Part shown: piece after piece, positions 25,864-35,455 of the stretch | Layout: every line of letters begins with the position of its first letter | Position numbering within the stretch: position 1 is the stretch's first letter | DNA from: Paracoccaceae bacterium | GTDB lineage: Bacteria; Pseudomonadota; Alphaproteobacteria; Rhodobacterales; Rhodobacteraceae | Length of the DNA stretch: 64,000 bases | NCBI GenBank assembly: GCA_013214575.1 | Contig: JABSSD010000003.1 | Span: 1 to 64,000 of the forward strand | Direction: 5' to 3' | Program-made: the position numbers and the translations under genes | Notes under the pieces: generated by a model | Seen by the model: the letters and a program-made list of their open reading frames with translations, nothing else | Database searches by the model: none | What the model was told of the DNA's origin: nothing

Positions 25864-27300
25864 ATGACAATTCAACTTCGAGATTATCAGGTCGCCGACC
25901 TGGCTTTTTACATGTCTATGCCTAGGTGCGGAAACTTCTCCGATCCGGGCACGGGCAAAACCCCTCCAACATGCGTATACATGGGCTGGATGTGGACCGA
26001 GAAAAAGGTTCGCACCATCTGGGCCATGCCAAAATCTCTCTTGAAGAAGAACCTGGACGAGCTGCTGCTCTTCACAGATCTGAAGCGAGAGGACGTGATC
26101 ATCGTCGATGGCGCTCCCAAGCAGCGGGACCGCCAAATGCAAGCCGACGTCAAGATCTTCCTGATGGGTTTCGACTGCTTCGCTCGCAACTGGCAATCCT
26201 TGGTCGCCTACCACCCTGACATTAACATGCTCGTTGGTGACGAGTGGCATATGGGCTTCAAGACCGACGGCTCGAACCGAACCCAATCCCTCTACGAATT
26301 CATGGAGCGAACGACCTACCTTGTGGCAATGACCGGGACCATCATTGATGGGCGCCTGGACACGGCCCTGCCTCTGATCCAACTCTGCGCCCCTGGCCAT
26401 TACTCGAACCACTTCGCGTTCAAGCTTCGCCACGCTATTGAGAACGATTTTGGTCAGGTGGTTGCGTGGCGTAATGGAGAATACATCGGAATTCTATTCA
26501 AAGAAATCGCGATCCGACACACTTTTGAGGAAGTCTATGGCCCTGAGGCCAAGGTGATCATTCATGAGCTTTGCGAAATGACCCCAAGGCAGCGAGAAGC
26601 CTACCTGGAGTTCGAGGAGACGGCGCTCCTGGAGCTTGAGGGCCAGTTCCTGGACGGCACCCTCCCAGGCGTCAACCTGATCCGCTGTCGGCAGTTGATG
26701 GAACATCCACAAGCCTTCGGCCCTCCACTCGACAAGATCAAGACCACTGGCAAAGAGGATCGACTTCAGCTCCACTTGGAAGACCACCAGCGGACTGGCA
26801 AACCCTTAGTCATCTTCTCGGCCATGACACAGCAACATGACCGTCTGGTCGCTCAGTGTGAGAAGATGGGTTTCCGGGTAGGTATGATCGACGGCCGGGT
26901 GTCCACGAAGAAGCGAGCTCAGATCGATGAGGACTTCCAGGCGGGTCTGTACGACGTCATCATTGGCTCGGCCGCGACTATGGGGGTCGGCTTCAACTGG
27001 GGCCATGTGGACCACGTCATTTTCATCTCGCTCGACTACATGGACAGCAATTTCGTCCAGGCCTATCGCCGAGCGATCCGGGGCAGGCGGGATACCCCGC
27101 TGCTCATCACCATCATGGAATACGAGAATTCAGTCGATCAGAAGATCTTCAAGATCGTCGAAAAGAAATCAGCACTGGCCCATGCAGTCGACAACACCAA
27201 AGAGAGGATACGCCTACGCCCCACACCCAAGAAGGAAGTCGTGAAGAAGGCAGGTCTTTCAATGACTTTCTCGATGGCGAGTTTTATTTCCAGAGATTAA
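25864..27300 (+). CDS. SF2 DNA helicase (SNF2/DEAD-like) of phage type
   Basis: The 478-residue protein has motif I FSDPGTGKTPP near 32-42, a DExH-type motif II LVGDEWH near 120, motif III VAMTGTIIDG, and in the second RecA domain SAATMGVGFNW and the motif VI-like QAYRRAIRGRR. This is the layout of single-subunit phage helicases that unwind replication intermediates. It is intact. Its codon use (many GAG, CTC and GGC) differs only mildly from the flanking chromosome. Confidence 0.8.
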   Translation: MTIQLRDYQVADLAFYMSMPRCGNFSDPGTGKTPPTCVYMGWMWTEKKVRTIWAMPKSLLKKNLDELLLFTDLKREDVIIVDGAPKQRDRQMQADVKIFLMGFDCFARNWQSLVAYHPDINMLVGDEWHMGFKTDGSNRTQSLYEFMERTTYLVAMTGTIIDGRLDTALPLIQLCAPGHYSNHFAFKLRHAIENDFGQVVAWRNGEYIGILFKEIAIRHTFEEVYGPEAKVIIHELCEMTPRQREAYLEFEETALLELEGQFLDGTLPGVNLIRCRQLMEHPQAFGPPLDKIKTTGKEDRLQLHLEDHQRTGKPLVIFSAMTQQHDRLVAQCEKMGFRVGMIDGRVSTKKRAQIDEDFQAGLYDVIIGSAATMGVGFNWGHVDHVIFISLDYMDSNFVQAYRRAIRGRRDTPLLITIMEYENSVDQKIFKIVEKKSALAHAVDNTKERIRLRPTPKKEVVKKAGLSMTFSMASFISRD

Positions 27301-27368
27301 GTCGACTACCATAAGTCACAATCAACGACATCGAAAATAACGTCGAAAACCTCTCTGGTTCGGTTGAT

Positions 27369-27396
27369 GTGAGGGGGAGCTCCAACTCCCCCCCAC
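27369..27396 (+). repeat. GC-rich hairpin in the gap after the helicase gene
   Basis: GTGAGGGGGAG and CTCCCCCCCAC face each other across about six bases in the 151-bp gap between the helicase and the next phage-like gene. No T-run follows. It may be a processing or attenuation structure. A similar G-run hairpin follows the next gene. Confidence 0.45.
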
Positions 27397-27451
27397 TACC
27401 TCAATCAATCAGAATTCTGTGAAAAACGCACAAGACTAAGGAAAAGAAAAT

Positions 27452-28126
27452 ATGTCAGGTATTCAAGACGCAATCAACCAGGCCCAGGCACATGCAGCAG
27501 ACGTGGTGGCTAATGAAGCCAACCTCGCCGCTACCGATTTGATTGAAGGCCACGTAGCTTCCTCTGGCCAGATGAAGACCTTCGTAAAACCGACCATGAC
27601 TTCTGTGGCGGCTTCGACCGGCCTGCTCCCTCGCAGCACCATCTATCTGAAGCCCACTGAACATGGGATGAAGATCGGTAAGAACAAGGAAATGCTTCAG
27701 GAATTCGAAGCTGAAATTGATCTGACCGACGATGTTGGCTTCATGCTGAAACACACCATCCGCTTCGGCAACCCGGCGCAGTATCTGTCGTCCTATGACG
27801 GCTCAGGCTGCAACAAAGGTGGCACTTGGGGCGATGCCCTGCAAAAAGGCCGTATGGCCGGTAAGTGTACCGATCCCTACTTCGCTGCCGAGATCAAGCT
27901 GGTCTTGACCAAAGACTTGAAGATGAAAGAGGAAACTCTGAAAGCCGGAGCGGTCGTTAGTTATGACACTTCATCGCCCTCACGCTTCAGCGACTGGTCG
28001 TACTTCTACGACGCTGCCGCCAAGGCTGGCCTGGTTGGCCAGAAGGTCAGAGTGAAAGTGATCGCTCGCGAGATCAATCACAACGGCAACAACTGGGGCA
28101 CTGTGTCCTTCGAGATCATTGGCTAG
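27452..28126 (+). CDS. Phage-like protein, possibly ssDNA-binding
   Basis: The 224-residue protein has an Ala-rich helical N-terminus (1-45) followed by a beta-rich region with Gly-Asn/Gly-Ser turns (IRFGNPAQYLSSYDGSGCNK, HNGNNWGTVSFEIIG). An OB-like beta-barrel and the position between a helicase and recombination nucleases suggest a single-strand-binding role, but no signature allows a firm call. A good upstream purine tract (aaggaaaagaaa) precedes the ATG and a terminator follows, so it may be transcribed as its own unit. Confidence 0.55.
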   Translation: MSGIQDAINQAQAHAADVVANEANLAATDLIEGHVASSGQMKTFVKPTMTSVAASTGLLPRSTIYLKPTEHGMKIGKNKEMLQEFEAEIDLTDDVGFMLKHTIRFGNPAQYLSSYDGSGCNKGGTWGDALQKGRMAGKCTDPYFAAEIKLVLTKDLKMKEETLKAGAVVSYDTSSPSRFSDWSYFYDAAAKAGLVGQKVRVKVIAREINHNGNNWGTVSFEIIG

Positions 28127-28167
28127 CCCCTCCCGGCCGATGCTCCGCCCCACTCACTCCCTGCTTA

Positions 28168-28195
28168 GAGGTGAGGGGGGGGGCACCTCAATTTT
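28168..28195 (+). terminator. Terminator-like hairpin after 27452 gene
   Basis: GAGGTG at 28168-28173 pairs with CACCTC at 28184-28189 around a G-rich loop, followed by AATTTT. A weak but plausible intrinsic terminator 42 bp after the stop codon. Confidence 0.55.
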
Positions 28196-28224
28196 CAAAA
28201 ATTCAAATCTGATGAACAGGTTTC

Positions 28225-28371
28225 GTGCCTGACCGGAGAGCAAAAGGCATCCCGAGCCTGAGCCGCGAGCTGGATTTCGAAGGCACCAAACACAACGCAA
28301 TCCACGACGTCCTGCACCAGATCAACACCCTATTTACCTTGGAGAACCATGGCCGAGTTCAAGCTGCCTGA
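28225..28371 (+). pseudogene. C-terminal remnant of a DEDD-type 3'-5' exonuclease
   Basis: The frame reads PSLSRELDFEGTKHNAIHDV then LHQINTLFTLEN. HNAxxDxxxQ is the final motif of phage DEDDh exonucleases, with the last catalytic Asp. Only 48 codons remain after an upstream stop at 28213, so the nuclease is truncated. It overlaps the SbcD-like start at 28349. Confidence 0.5.
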
Positions 28372-28930
28372 GAATGTCACAGTCATGGGCGACCCGCATC
28401 TGGGTCGTCAGTTCAAAACCGGCGTTCCCCTGCATCGTGTAGCCGAGCTGCCCAACGGGCTGCAGGCTGTCTTTGGCCACTGGGACATCCAGGACTGGGG
28501 CGGGGACAACGTGATCCCGACCAAACTTCTGAAGAAGAAGAAGATCAAGCTGGCCATCTCTGGCCACGACCACCTGGCTCGCGAGGAAACGCGGGATGGT
28601 GTTCAGATCATCGTAACCGGCTCGATGCAGCCGTACACCCACGCCGAAGACCCGGCTGGTGGCTGGTACGTCACCGTCAAGCTCGACGAGCTCGAGGGAC
28701 TGTACGTCACCCACAAGAACGTCCGCGTTCTGCTCAAGGAAGGCGAGAGCCTGCCGACCGATCTGGATTGCCTCTCTCTGATTGGCAAGCGGATCACCGA
28801 TGAGGACGAAGAGATCAAGGTCGACACCTCGGATTTCGACAGCCTCGACCTGGGCCAGTTGCTGGCCCGCGCCCTCGACGGACTGTCGATCAAAGACCAA
28901 CTCATGGAGGAGTTTTCCAATGCTAACTAG
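28349..28930 (+). pseudogene. SbcD/Mre11-like nuclease with internal deletion
   Basis: The 193-residue frame opens with the metallophosphoesterase motif I MGDPHLGRQF, then jumps at about residue 28 straight to GLQAVFGHWDI and keeps the late motif SGHDHL. The GDxxD and GNHD motifs that complete the di-metal site are absent. Phage SbcD proteins are about 330-350 residues, so roughly 130-150 residues are missing in frame. Start has GGAG upstream. The product cannot be a normal nuclease. Confidence 0.7.
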
Positions 28931-29171
28931 GCTTTACCTGAACAACTGCTTCACCCACATGGACCGGACCTTCACTTTTGAAGGTGGTCTGACTGGGATC
29001 ATCGGCCCGAACGAGAGCGGCAAGTCGCTGATCGTGGAAATGGTTCGCTACGCCCTGTTTGGTTCCAAGGCCCTGCGTGGGAAGAGCGAAGACTACAAGA
29101 AATTGCACGTTGAGCTCGACTTCGTCGTCGGAGGTGTGGACTACAGAATTCGCGGCAGTCGCCGATCTTGA
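28920..29171 (+). pseudogene. SbcC/Rad50-like ATPase, N-terminal fragment
   Basis: The 83-residue frame starts inside the SbcD-like 3' end (11-bp overlap) and has Walker A GPNESGKSLIVEMVRYALFG. This is the N-terminal lobe of SMC/Rad50-type ATPases in phage SbcC proteins, normally over 500 residues. After FVVGGVDYRIRG the sequence abruptly becomes an SDR gene end in another frame, so the gene was cut by a deletion near 29145. Confidence 0.75.
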
Positions 29172-29367
29172 AGGCACCGACTTGGTCAGCGGCAAAGCCG
29201 CCAGTCCCGCCAGTGTCGCCAAATGCGGCTACGACGCGATGATGGATGGCAAGCTAACCGTCATCAACGACCGCAAGCTCGCCTTCCAGCTCAATTGGAT
29301 CATGCCGTTTCTGCCGCGTCGCATGAAGTTGAATTTCGTCCGTAAGATGCAGGAAAAAGCAACCTGA
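29143..29367 (+). pseudogene. SDR-family dehydrogenase, C-terminal fragment
   Basis: TEFAAVADLEGTDLVSGKAA is followed by SPASVAKCGYDAMMDGKLTV and FQLNWIMPFLPRRMKL. That is the C-terminus of DltE-type SDRs (usual length about 260). About 75 codons survive. It begins exactly where the SbcC-like gene stops being recognisable, marking a deletion endpoint in the bacterial chromosome. Confidence 0.65.
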
Positions 29368-29650
29368 CGAAGCTGGACACGCGTCGACGGACCAACCAAA
29401 TGTGAAACAAAGAACCTTCAGATTTAGGCAAACAAATCCTTTGCATCCGGTCCACATTGGTTGCCGCTCTTTGACATAGCCAATCGGACCGCGCAACTCG
29501 CATCAGGTCCATTTGAATTGAGGTTTTTGAAGGTTTAAAAAGTCCGCTCTGCCGTCCCTGACTAGCCTGGTGGCGCCAGTGGCCGCTTTCGACGTTTCAT
29601 GCCAATATTCGCGCGGTGCAGTGTCTGGTAGAAAGGGCTCCTTGCTGTTA
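29368..29650. other. No gene seen
   Basis: Short frames only, without family resemblance. The right end leads into the 155-bp repeat. Confidence 0.5.
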
Positions 29651-29806
29651 TTCGCTGCGACGTCCACGAAGGTCCGCAGAGGGCCGTTAGTGACAGTGAT
29701 GGGCAAGTGAAGTGACCCAATTGCTGCACCACGCGCATCTCGACTTGAAGGGCGGAAAGTGTGAATTCGCTGCGTTTTGCACCAATGGCAAAGTTGCGGA
29801 CAAAAC
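29651..29806. repeat. Dispersed ~155-bp repeat, copy 1
   Basis: Begins TTCGCTGCGACGTCCACGAA, contains TTGAAGGGCGGAAAGTGTGA and ends CGGACAAAAC. A second diverged copy stands in the same orientation at 31820-31975. Neither codes for protein; the open frames differ between copies. It looks like a dispersed intergenic repeat of this lineage. Confidence 0.7.
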
Positions 29807-29859
29807 AGACTTCGTTGGGGGAGTGTGATATGCACAGCACATCAAAATTTAGGTGATGG

Positions 29860-30684
29860 ATGATGGCGTTTTGTTGCACCGAATCTGAGCTGGCCTTGAG
29901 GAAACGGTTTGAGGGCGTCTATGAGAGAACTCAGGCGCCGATCATGCAAACGATCGAGCGTCGGGTTTGTGGGTGTGACTTCGGCGGCAACAGCTGGACC
30001 AGCAAAGACCAAGCCGACGCCTTGATACGGCTGCTGAGACTTGGTCCGGATTCCGATCTTATCGATCTTGGGGCGGGGACGGGGTGGCCTGGGATCTACA
30101 TCGCCAAGACCTGCAGTTGCTCGGTCACGTTGGTCGACTTACCCAAAATAGGACTGCAGATCGCATTGAAGAGGGCCGAAGAAGAAGGCCTTGCGGATCG
30201 CGTGTCATCCAGGATTGCGGATGCGGCAGACCTTCCATTTTCGGAGGGCAGCTTTGATGCAATCAGTCATAGCGACCTTCTATGTTGCCTGATCCGAAAA
30301 CGTGCCGTGCTTCAGCAAAGCCGCCGGATCATTCGCAATGACGGGATTATGGCCTTTACGGTGATCTCGGTTGCTCCAGATCTCAGCAAAATTCCCTACG
30401 ACCGAGCGCTTGTGAATGCGCCTGAATTCATCGAATCCGAGGAAAACTACCGGGTCCTTCTAGATGAAACCGGATGGGCTGTGACCGAATGGCAGGATTT
30501 GACGGGTGAGTATCGCGACAGCTGCGACCGGCAGGTAAGCGCCGACATCGAAAGCCGCGAAGAGCTTGCGGAATTGCTTGGAACCGTGGAATCGAACGTG
30601 CGTTTGGCGAAATGGCGTTCAAAGCTTCAGGCCATCAAGGATGGCTTGTTCGTCCGGGAGCTTTTCGTCTGCCAACCAATGTAA
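29860..30684 (+). CDS. SAM-dependent methyltransferase
   Basis: The 274-residue class I methyltransferase has motif I LIDLGAGTGWPGIYIA at about 66-81, the acidic end of strand 2 in TLVDLP, and post-motif FDAISHSDLL. The substrate-binding part is not typical of UbiE or arsenite methyltransferases. It lies 18 bp before the persulfide dioxygenase gene and is probably co-transcribed, which suggests a sulfur or thiol context, but the acceptor is unknown. Confidence 0.8.
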   Translation: MMAFCCTESELALRKRFEGVYERTQAPIMQTIERRVCGCDFGGNSWTSKDQADALIRLLRLGPDSDLIDLGAGTGWPGIYIAKTCSCSVTLVDLPKIGLQIALKRAEEEGLADRVSSRIADAADLPFSEGSFDAISHSDLLCCLIRKRAVLQQSRRIIRNDGIMAFTVISVAPDLSKIPYDRALVNAPEFIESEENYRVLLDETGWAVTEWQDLTGEYRDSCDRQVSADIESREELAELLGTVESNVRLAKWRSKLQAIKDGLFVRELFVCQPM

Positions 30685-30702
30685 TTTTAAAGAGGATGCG
30701 CC

Positions 30703-31737
30703 ATGATATTTAGACAACTCTTCGACAGAACGTCCTGTACCTACACCTATCTTTTGGCCAGCAGGAACGGCGGCGAGGCGCTTCTGATCGACCCGGTTCT
30801 CGAACAGACTGGGCGCTATCTTAAACTTCTTGAAGAACTTGACCTCAAACTGGTCAAAGTTATCGACACGCATGTTCACGCCGACCACGTCAGCGCCATG
30901 GGTAAACTCAGGGACGCGACGCGGTGTGTAACTGTAATGGGCGAACAATCCCCAACCGATGTCGTGTCGATGCGGGTGAGCGATCAGGACAAACTGACGA
31001 TTGAAGGCTTGACGCTGACCGCGATTTACACACCCGGCCACACCATCGAGAGCTACAGCTTTCTCATGGATGATAGGGTATTCACCGGCGACACACTCTT
31101 GATACGGGGAACCGGTCGGACGGACTTCCAGAACGGTGACCCTTATGATCAGTATCATTCGATTTTTGAGCGTCTGCTGAAATTACCCGAAAACACATTC
31201 GTCTATCCGGGCCATGATTACAAAGGCGATACCGTCAGCACTATTGGTGAAGAAAAAGCATTCAACCCGCGCCTTAACGTTTCGTCGGTTGAAGAATACG
31301 CGGAGATCATGAACAACCTGAATCTCCCCAACCCAAAGATGATGGACGTGGCAGTCCCCGAGAATCTGAGGCTTGGGCTACGTCTGGACGCGCAACACCG
31401 TGTTCCCTCGATCGAAGTCGAGGAGTTGCTTGCAGCCTGGCCGAATGTGCAGATGCAGTTGGTCGACATTCGAGAAGACGGTGAACGCAGGCGTGAAGGC
31501 GCGATTCCAGGCTCTATCCATCTGCCCTACGGTCGGTTTGCGTCCCATTGCGCAGAGGCTGGTGCTCTCCGCGGACTAAGCCGGAATGCTCGACTGCTGA
31601 TCTATTGTGCGGTCGGCGAGCGATCGACGCTGGCGATCGAAATTGCTGATGAACTTGGCCTATTAGACATTGCCCATTTACCTGGGGGGTTTCGCGCATG
31701 GAAAGCAGCTGGAGGGGCGGTTGAAGTTATTTGCTAG
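30703..31737 (+). CDS. Persulfide dioxygenase (ETHE1-like) fused to rhodanese domain
   Basis: This 344-residue protein has a metallo-beta-lactamase fold with HVHADH (His57, His59, Asp61, His62), then FTGDTLLIRGTGRTDF and VYPGHDY, all typical of ETHE1-type glutathione-persulfide dioxygenases. A C-terminal rhodanese domain (about 245-344) keeps the active Cys302 in IYCAVGERS. Such fusions oxidise persulfide sulfur to sulfite or thiosulfate. A ribosome site AAAGAGGA precedes the ATG. It forms a two-gene unit with the methyltransferase, framed by the two repeat copies. Confidence 0.88.
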   Translation: MIFRQLFDRTSCTYTYLLASRNGGEALLIDPVLEQTGRYLKLLEELDLKLVKVIDTHVHADHVSAMGKLRDATRCVTVMGEQSPTDVVSMRVSDQDKLTIEGLTLTAIYTPGHTIESYSFLMDDRVFTGDTLLIRGTGRTDFQNGDPYDQYHSIFERLLKLPENTFVYPGHDYKGDTVSTIGEEKAFNPRLNVSSVEEYAEIMNNLNLPNPKMMDVAVPENLRLGLRLDAQHRVPSIEVEELLAAWPNVQMQLVDIREDGERRREGAIPGSIHLPYGRFASHCAEAGALRGLSRNARLLIYCAVGERSTLAIEIADELGLLDIAHLPGGFRAWKAAGGAVEVIC

Positions 31738-31819
31738 TGGCCAATCGTCCGGCGCAAGCAACTCCTGCGAGCCAGTATAGGTGGCAGCGTGAACGTGGAT
31801 TCGGGCTCCAGACCAGCCC

Positions 31820-31975
31820 TTCGCTGCAGTGGTCACGAATGGCCGCAATGGGCCGTTCGCGACTGTGATGGGAGATGGAAGTGGCCTGATTGCTGCACCC
31901 TGCATATTGCGACCTGAAGGGCGGAAAGTGTGAGTTCGCTGCAATGAACACGAACGATCAGGATTTGGACAAAAC
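31820..31975. repeat. Dispersed ~155-bp repeat, copy 2
   Basis: Begins TTCGCTGCAGTGGTCACGAA, shares CTGAAGGGCGGAAAGTGTGA with copy 1 and ends TGGACAAAAC. Same orientation as the copy at 29651; the 30-31 kb gene pair lies between them. Confidence 0.7.
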
Positions 31976-32154
31976 GACCGTTATATTAATTCGCCCAAAT
32001 TCCGACCCGTGATTTCAGGGTTTCTCTCCGGCGCGCTTCGTGTTTCCCTTTTGAATAATAGACACTCGCGGTAGAGGGGATCATGATTGGCATCGATTTG
32101 CGGGCCTTGGCACGCAAATTACACGACGGCTGGTTATGCCCCAAGTCAACGCCG

Positions 32155-32329
32155 AGGCCAGCTTCACGAAAACCCAGCTGTTGATCCTCGACGGCTGGGG
32201 CAGGGCCGGTTGACCGCGCCGCAGCGCCGCGATCTAATGGAGATCGTCGGAGAGCGCTATGGCCGTGGCGCGACAATGATCACCAGCCAATTGCGCATCT
32301 CCGCGTGGCATGACGTCGTCCCTCTGTGA
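32155..32329 (+). pseudogene. IS21-family IstB ATPase fragment
   Basis: Reading through one frameshift gives KTQLLILDGWG and LTAPQRRDLMEIVGERYG then RGATMITSQLRISAWHDVV. This is the Walker B to sensor region of the IS21 helper IstB. Both the N-terminal Walker A half and the partner IstA are missing. Confidence 0.7.
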
Positions 32330-32456
32330 TTTCGAGTTATACTTCGTTTGCTCTTGATGGTTGCGGCCTCATTCTAATGGATTTGGGAGACGAGGTATTT
32401 TCCTCCCGGGAAACAGAAAAACGTCTTTCTCCCCATTATCATATTGTGACATTTAA

Positions 32457-34123
32457 CCGACATTCCCCAAGTAGAACGTCCGGCCGCTCACATAGCCACT
32501 GTTCTGCGCTCCGATCAAGCCTCTTAGACCCGTGGTGCCGTTGTTCGGGCATCTGACGCGCGAACTGAACACGATTTCCGGCCTTGGCGGCGAGGTTGAT
32601 CCGGATATTGGTCTGATCGACCCCCGAATGGATAGACCGGTCGAGCCGTTTTTGTTCAGGTTTTATCGTTGACGACGTTATCATACGGGAACCGGCGGTG
32701 CACGCAGCCGCTGGATAGCGGCAAGGATGCGATTGAACAGATAGCCACTGACAGAAACCTCAGCGAGTTGGAAAGTAATGGCGCGGGCGTGGCGCACGAC
32801 CCTTGCACCAATTTTGATCAGCCGGGTTTGTAGGCTGGTCAGCGACCAGTTGGCCATCTCTTCAGGCAGGTCTGCCCCTTGCAGGAAGACGCCGAGATTG
32901 TAAGCCAGTGCGTGAAGTTGAAGTCGAACTTCGTTCTGGGCCATGCCTTTGCAGGACAGGCGTGTCCAGTTGATCGCCTGCTTGCCTTCCTTGATATGCT
33001 GCTCAGCCGTTCCGCGCTGATTGTAGAAGCGGATGATCCAGTCGGGCTCCATCGGCAGGTTGGTGACCACAAAGCCGACGCGCGGGAACAACTCGCCGGG
33101 ATGCCACTCGACCTTGGCGACGACGCGGCGGGGTTTGTCCCATGACGCGGCTTGATACTCAAAGTTGCCGTAAATGCGCTTAAACCTTTTGATGGACGTC
33201 CGACTGATCGCCTGAGCAGATGCGCTATCCTGCTCTGAAGAACGCGATTGGTGCGAAGACGGATGGCGTAGGAATAACCTTCCACCTCCAACGTTTCATA
33301 GAGGCCCGGGATGGCGAAGGCGGAATCGGCCCGGAAAAACCGCATCAACCGTCGATCCGAATATCGTGCAATGACCGGCTTCAAAACGCTTTGCCAGTCG
33401 TCCGCGCTGTGCACATTTCCGGGACGCAGGGCGCAACGCTCCAAATGGCCGAACTGATTGAAGACGAACAACGGATGGTAGCACATGCAGCCAAAGTGAC
33501 CGTTCCAAGCGGTGCCCTCCTGCGCGCCATGGGTCGGGCTCACTGAACTGTCCATGTCCAGAGTGATCCACTTGGGCGATTTGCCCTCGTGAACCCGGGC
33601 GATCCAGTGCCCTGACATATCAGCCAGCGCGTTGCGATTGCCCGAAGTTGCCAGCACCTCAGTCTCAAATCGTCCCATCTGACTTGCGGACGCGGCCTTT
33701 GCATCAACGGCACGTCCCCCGACGATCTGGCGCATCACCGGATCGAGCGACAGACGATCCGCGTCATTCACATCATCATATCCCGCCAATCGACCGAAGA
33801 CCGACTGCCGCAATAGCCCAACCAGTGAATGCAGACGGTTGTGCCCCATACGGGTGTCTCTCAGAACGCCGCCAGCTATATCGTGCAGGCCAAGCACACC
33901 GTCCAGTTCACGAAACAACAGTAGACCACCGTCCGAGCTAATCTTCGATCCATGGAATTCTAACCGCACCCGACGATCAAAACCGAGCCGAATATCACCC
34001 GTTTCGCTTGCACCCTTCAGGTGATCCATGGTTCGCCGCCTCCAAGCTTAATAACATACTGAAATATAACACGTTATTAGACAAAAGGTGCAGGAAAACG
34101 GCGGGCTACTTGGGGAATGCGGG
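32457..34123 (-). mobile_element. IS1380-family insertion sequence, complete ends
   Basis: Inverted repeats CCGACATTCCCCAAGTAG (32457-32474) and CTACTTGGGGAATGCGGG (34106-34123) differ at two positions. Both ends are flanked by TTTAA (32452-32456 and 34124-34128), a target duplication. The 1667-bp length equals that expected for IS1380-type elements. It carries one transposase gene with a frameshift. Confidence 0.9.
32681..34029 (-). pseudogene. IS1380-family transposase, frameshifted
   Basis: The first frame (34029 down to about 33190) holds SSDGGLLLFRELD, the Asp-containing WITLDMDSSVSPTHG and YAIRLRTNRVLQ. The second (from about 33190 to 32681) continues with WHPGELFPRVGFVVTNLPME and FYNQRGTAEQHIKEGKQAI, which carries the catalytic Glu. 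The two join in the -1 frame at CATCAAAAGG (33185-33194). IS1380 transposases are normally one frame of about 450 residues, as the joined product would be, so this is either a mutation or slippage on the AAAA run. Confidence 0.85.
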
Positions 34124-34279
34124 TTTAACGGCGGATCTCATCGTTTTGCACATATAGCAGAGGCATTGAATGAAATCCGCCAACACGAGCACATCTGTGG
34201 TCTCGCTTACGGATTGGATTAGGGCGCTTTCGACGAAAGCTATTTCTCCTCACTGGTCACTTCATGCTCGCTCCTGGCT

Positions 34280-35455
34280 TCAAGAGAGAGACTCGCTCAG
34301 GCTGAGAACGCCCAGATCGACCCAGTTGATCGCCACACCGCAAAGTTTCTTGTTTGGAAATGCAGTGCGCACCAAGGCGGCATAGGCCTCTAGCTGAGGC
34401 CAGTAATTGCCAAATCGTGCGGTGGTATCTACGACTGGCCCGGTCTTGTGATCGACAATAAGAACACCATTTGGCCCCTCGGCAAGGCAGTCGATTATTG
34501 CGTTTACCTCGGCACCGGAGGAGGCAACTTCTTGCATCGGCAATTCCAGATGCAGCTGCTCATACCCTTGTCCTCGCAGCCAACCCGCCAACCCGATAGC
34601 CTGATCGCGCAGAAGCGCAACCTTGTCCGGTTCCAGCCCGCTGGCGCGTGTGAGCGTGCCCATATCCCGATCCGGGTCAGCCAGGCATGCTCGCAGAACG
34701 AGGTGTGCTGCCGTGCCCCGGGCGGTCGCAGAGTCCAGTCCCAGACCGGTCACGGGCGGGCCAAACTCAATGTCGCGCAAGGATAATGTCAATGCCTCAC
34801 CCTTTGCAGCGGATGGTTGCTACCGCCAAGGTGTCAACGACACGACCTCCTGTACAGCCGCTTCATGGAGTTCACCAAGCCGGAGATGCTCTGGCCATTT
34901 CGTTTCGGGTGGGTCATCGAAAATCGCGGGACATTCGGTGTCACCCTGAGTTGCGCGGGCGGCAAACATGTCGTCCCCGACCCTGATCTGGCCTTCGTCC
35001 AAGGCCACATCGGCGGTTTCAAGAAAGAAATCAATATAGCTGCGGTTCTCTCCTTCCTGCGTTTTGCCGATCGAAGCCTCGGGCCATTCCAGAACCAGCC
35101 GGTCCCGCGCCCGCGTCATCGCCACGTAGAGCATCCGCCGAGCATTGCGTTCGTCTCCGGGGCGGTTGTGATCGGCGAAATTTTCGACCTTTTCAGCCAC
35201 GTCGAGTTTCGGAAACCAGTCCAACCTTGCGCTGTCCAGAACATTGTCGAGATTGCCGAAATCGGCAAATCCAGCCTTGACCTGCCCAGCCCGGCTGGCA
35301 AATTTTCCATCCAGCTGAGCAACAATAACCACAGGCCATTCCCGCCCCTTGGCACCAAACCATGTTACCAGCTCGACCCCTTGCCCCATTGCACCGGCAG
35401 GATCGGGGCGTTTGTCCGCATCCTTGAGGGGCTGCCGTTCCGCCAGCCAACCCAG
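34280..35455 (-). pseudogene. UvrD/AddA-type helicase-nuclease, C-terminal part with nonsense codon
   Basis: The 5' part keeps late helicase motifs: VELVTWFGAKGREWPVV (motif V region) and RRMLYVAMTRARDRLVL (motif VI). The 3' part is a RecB-family nuclease domain with IIDCLAEGPNGVLIVDHKTG, the D and DxK residues of the PD-(D/E)xK site. An in-frame TAG at 34820-34822 separates them. The N-terminal helicase lobe is missing and replaced at about 35456 by an IS630 piece. AddA/RecB-type proteins exceed 1000 residues, so this is a dead gene end. Confidence 0.75.
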
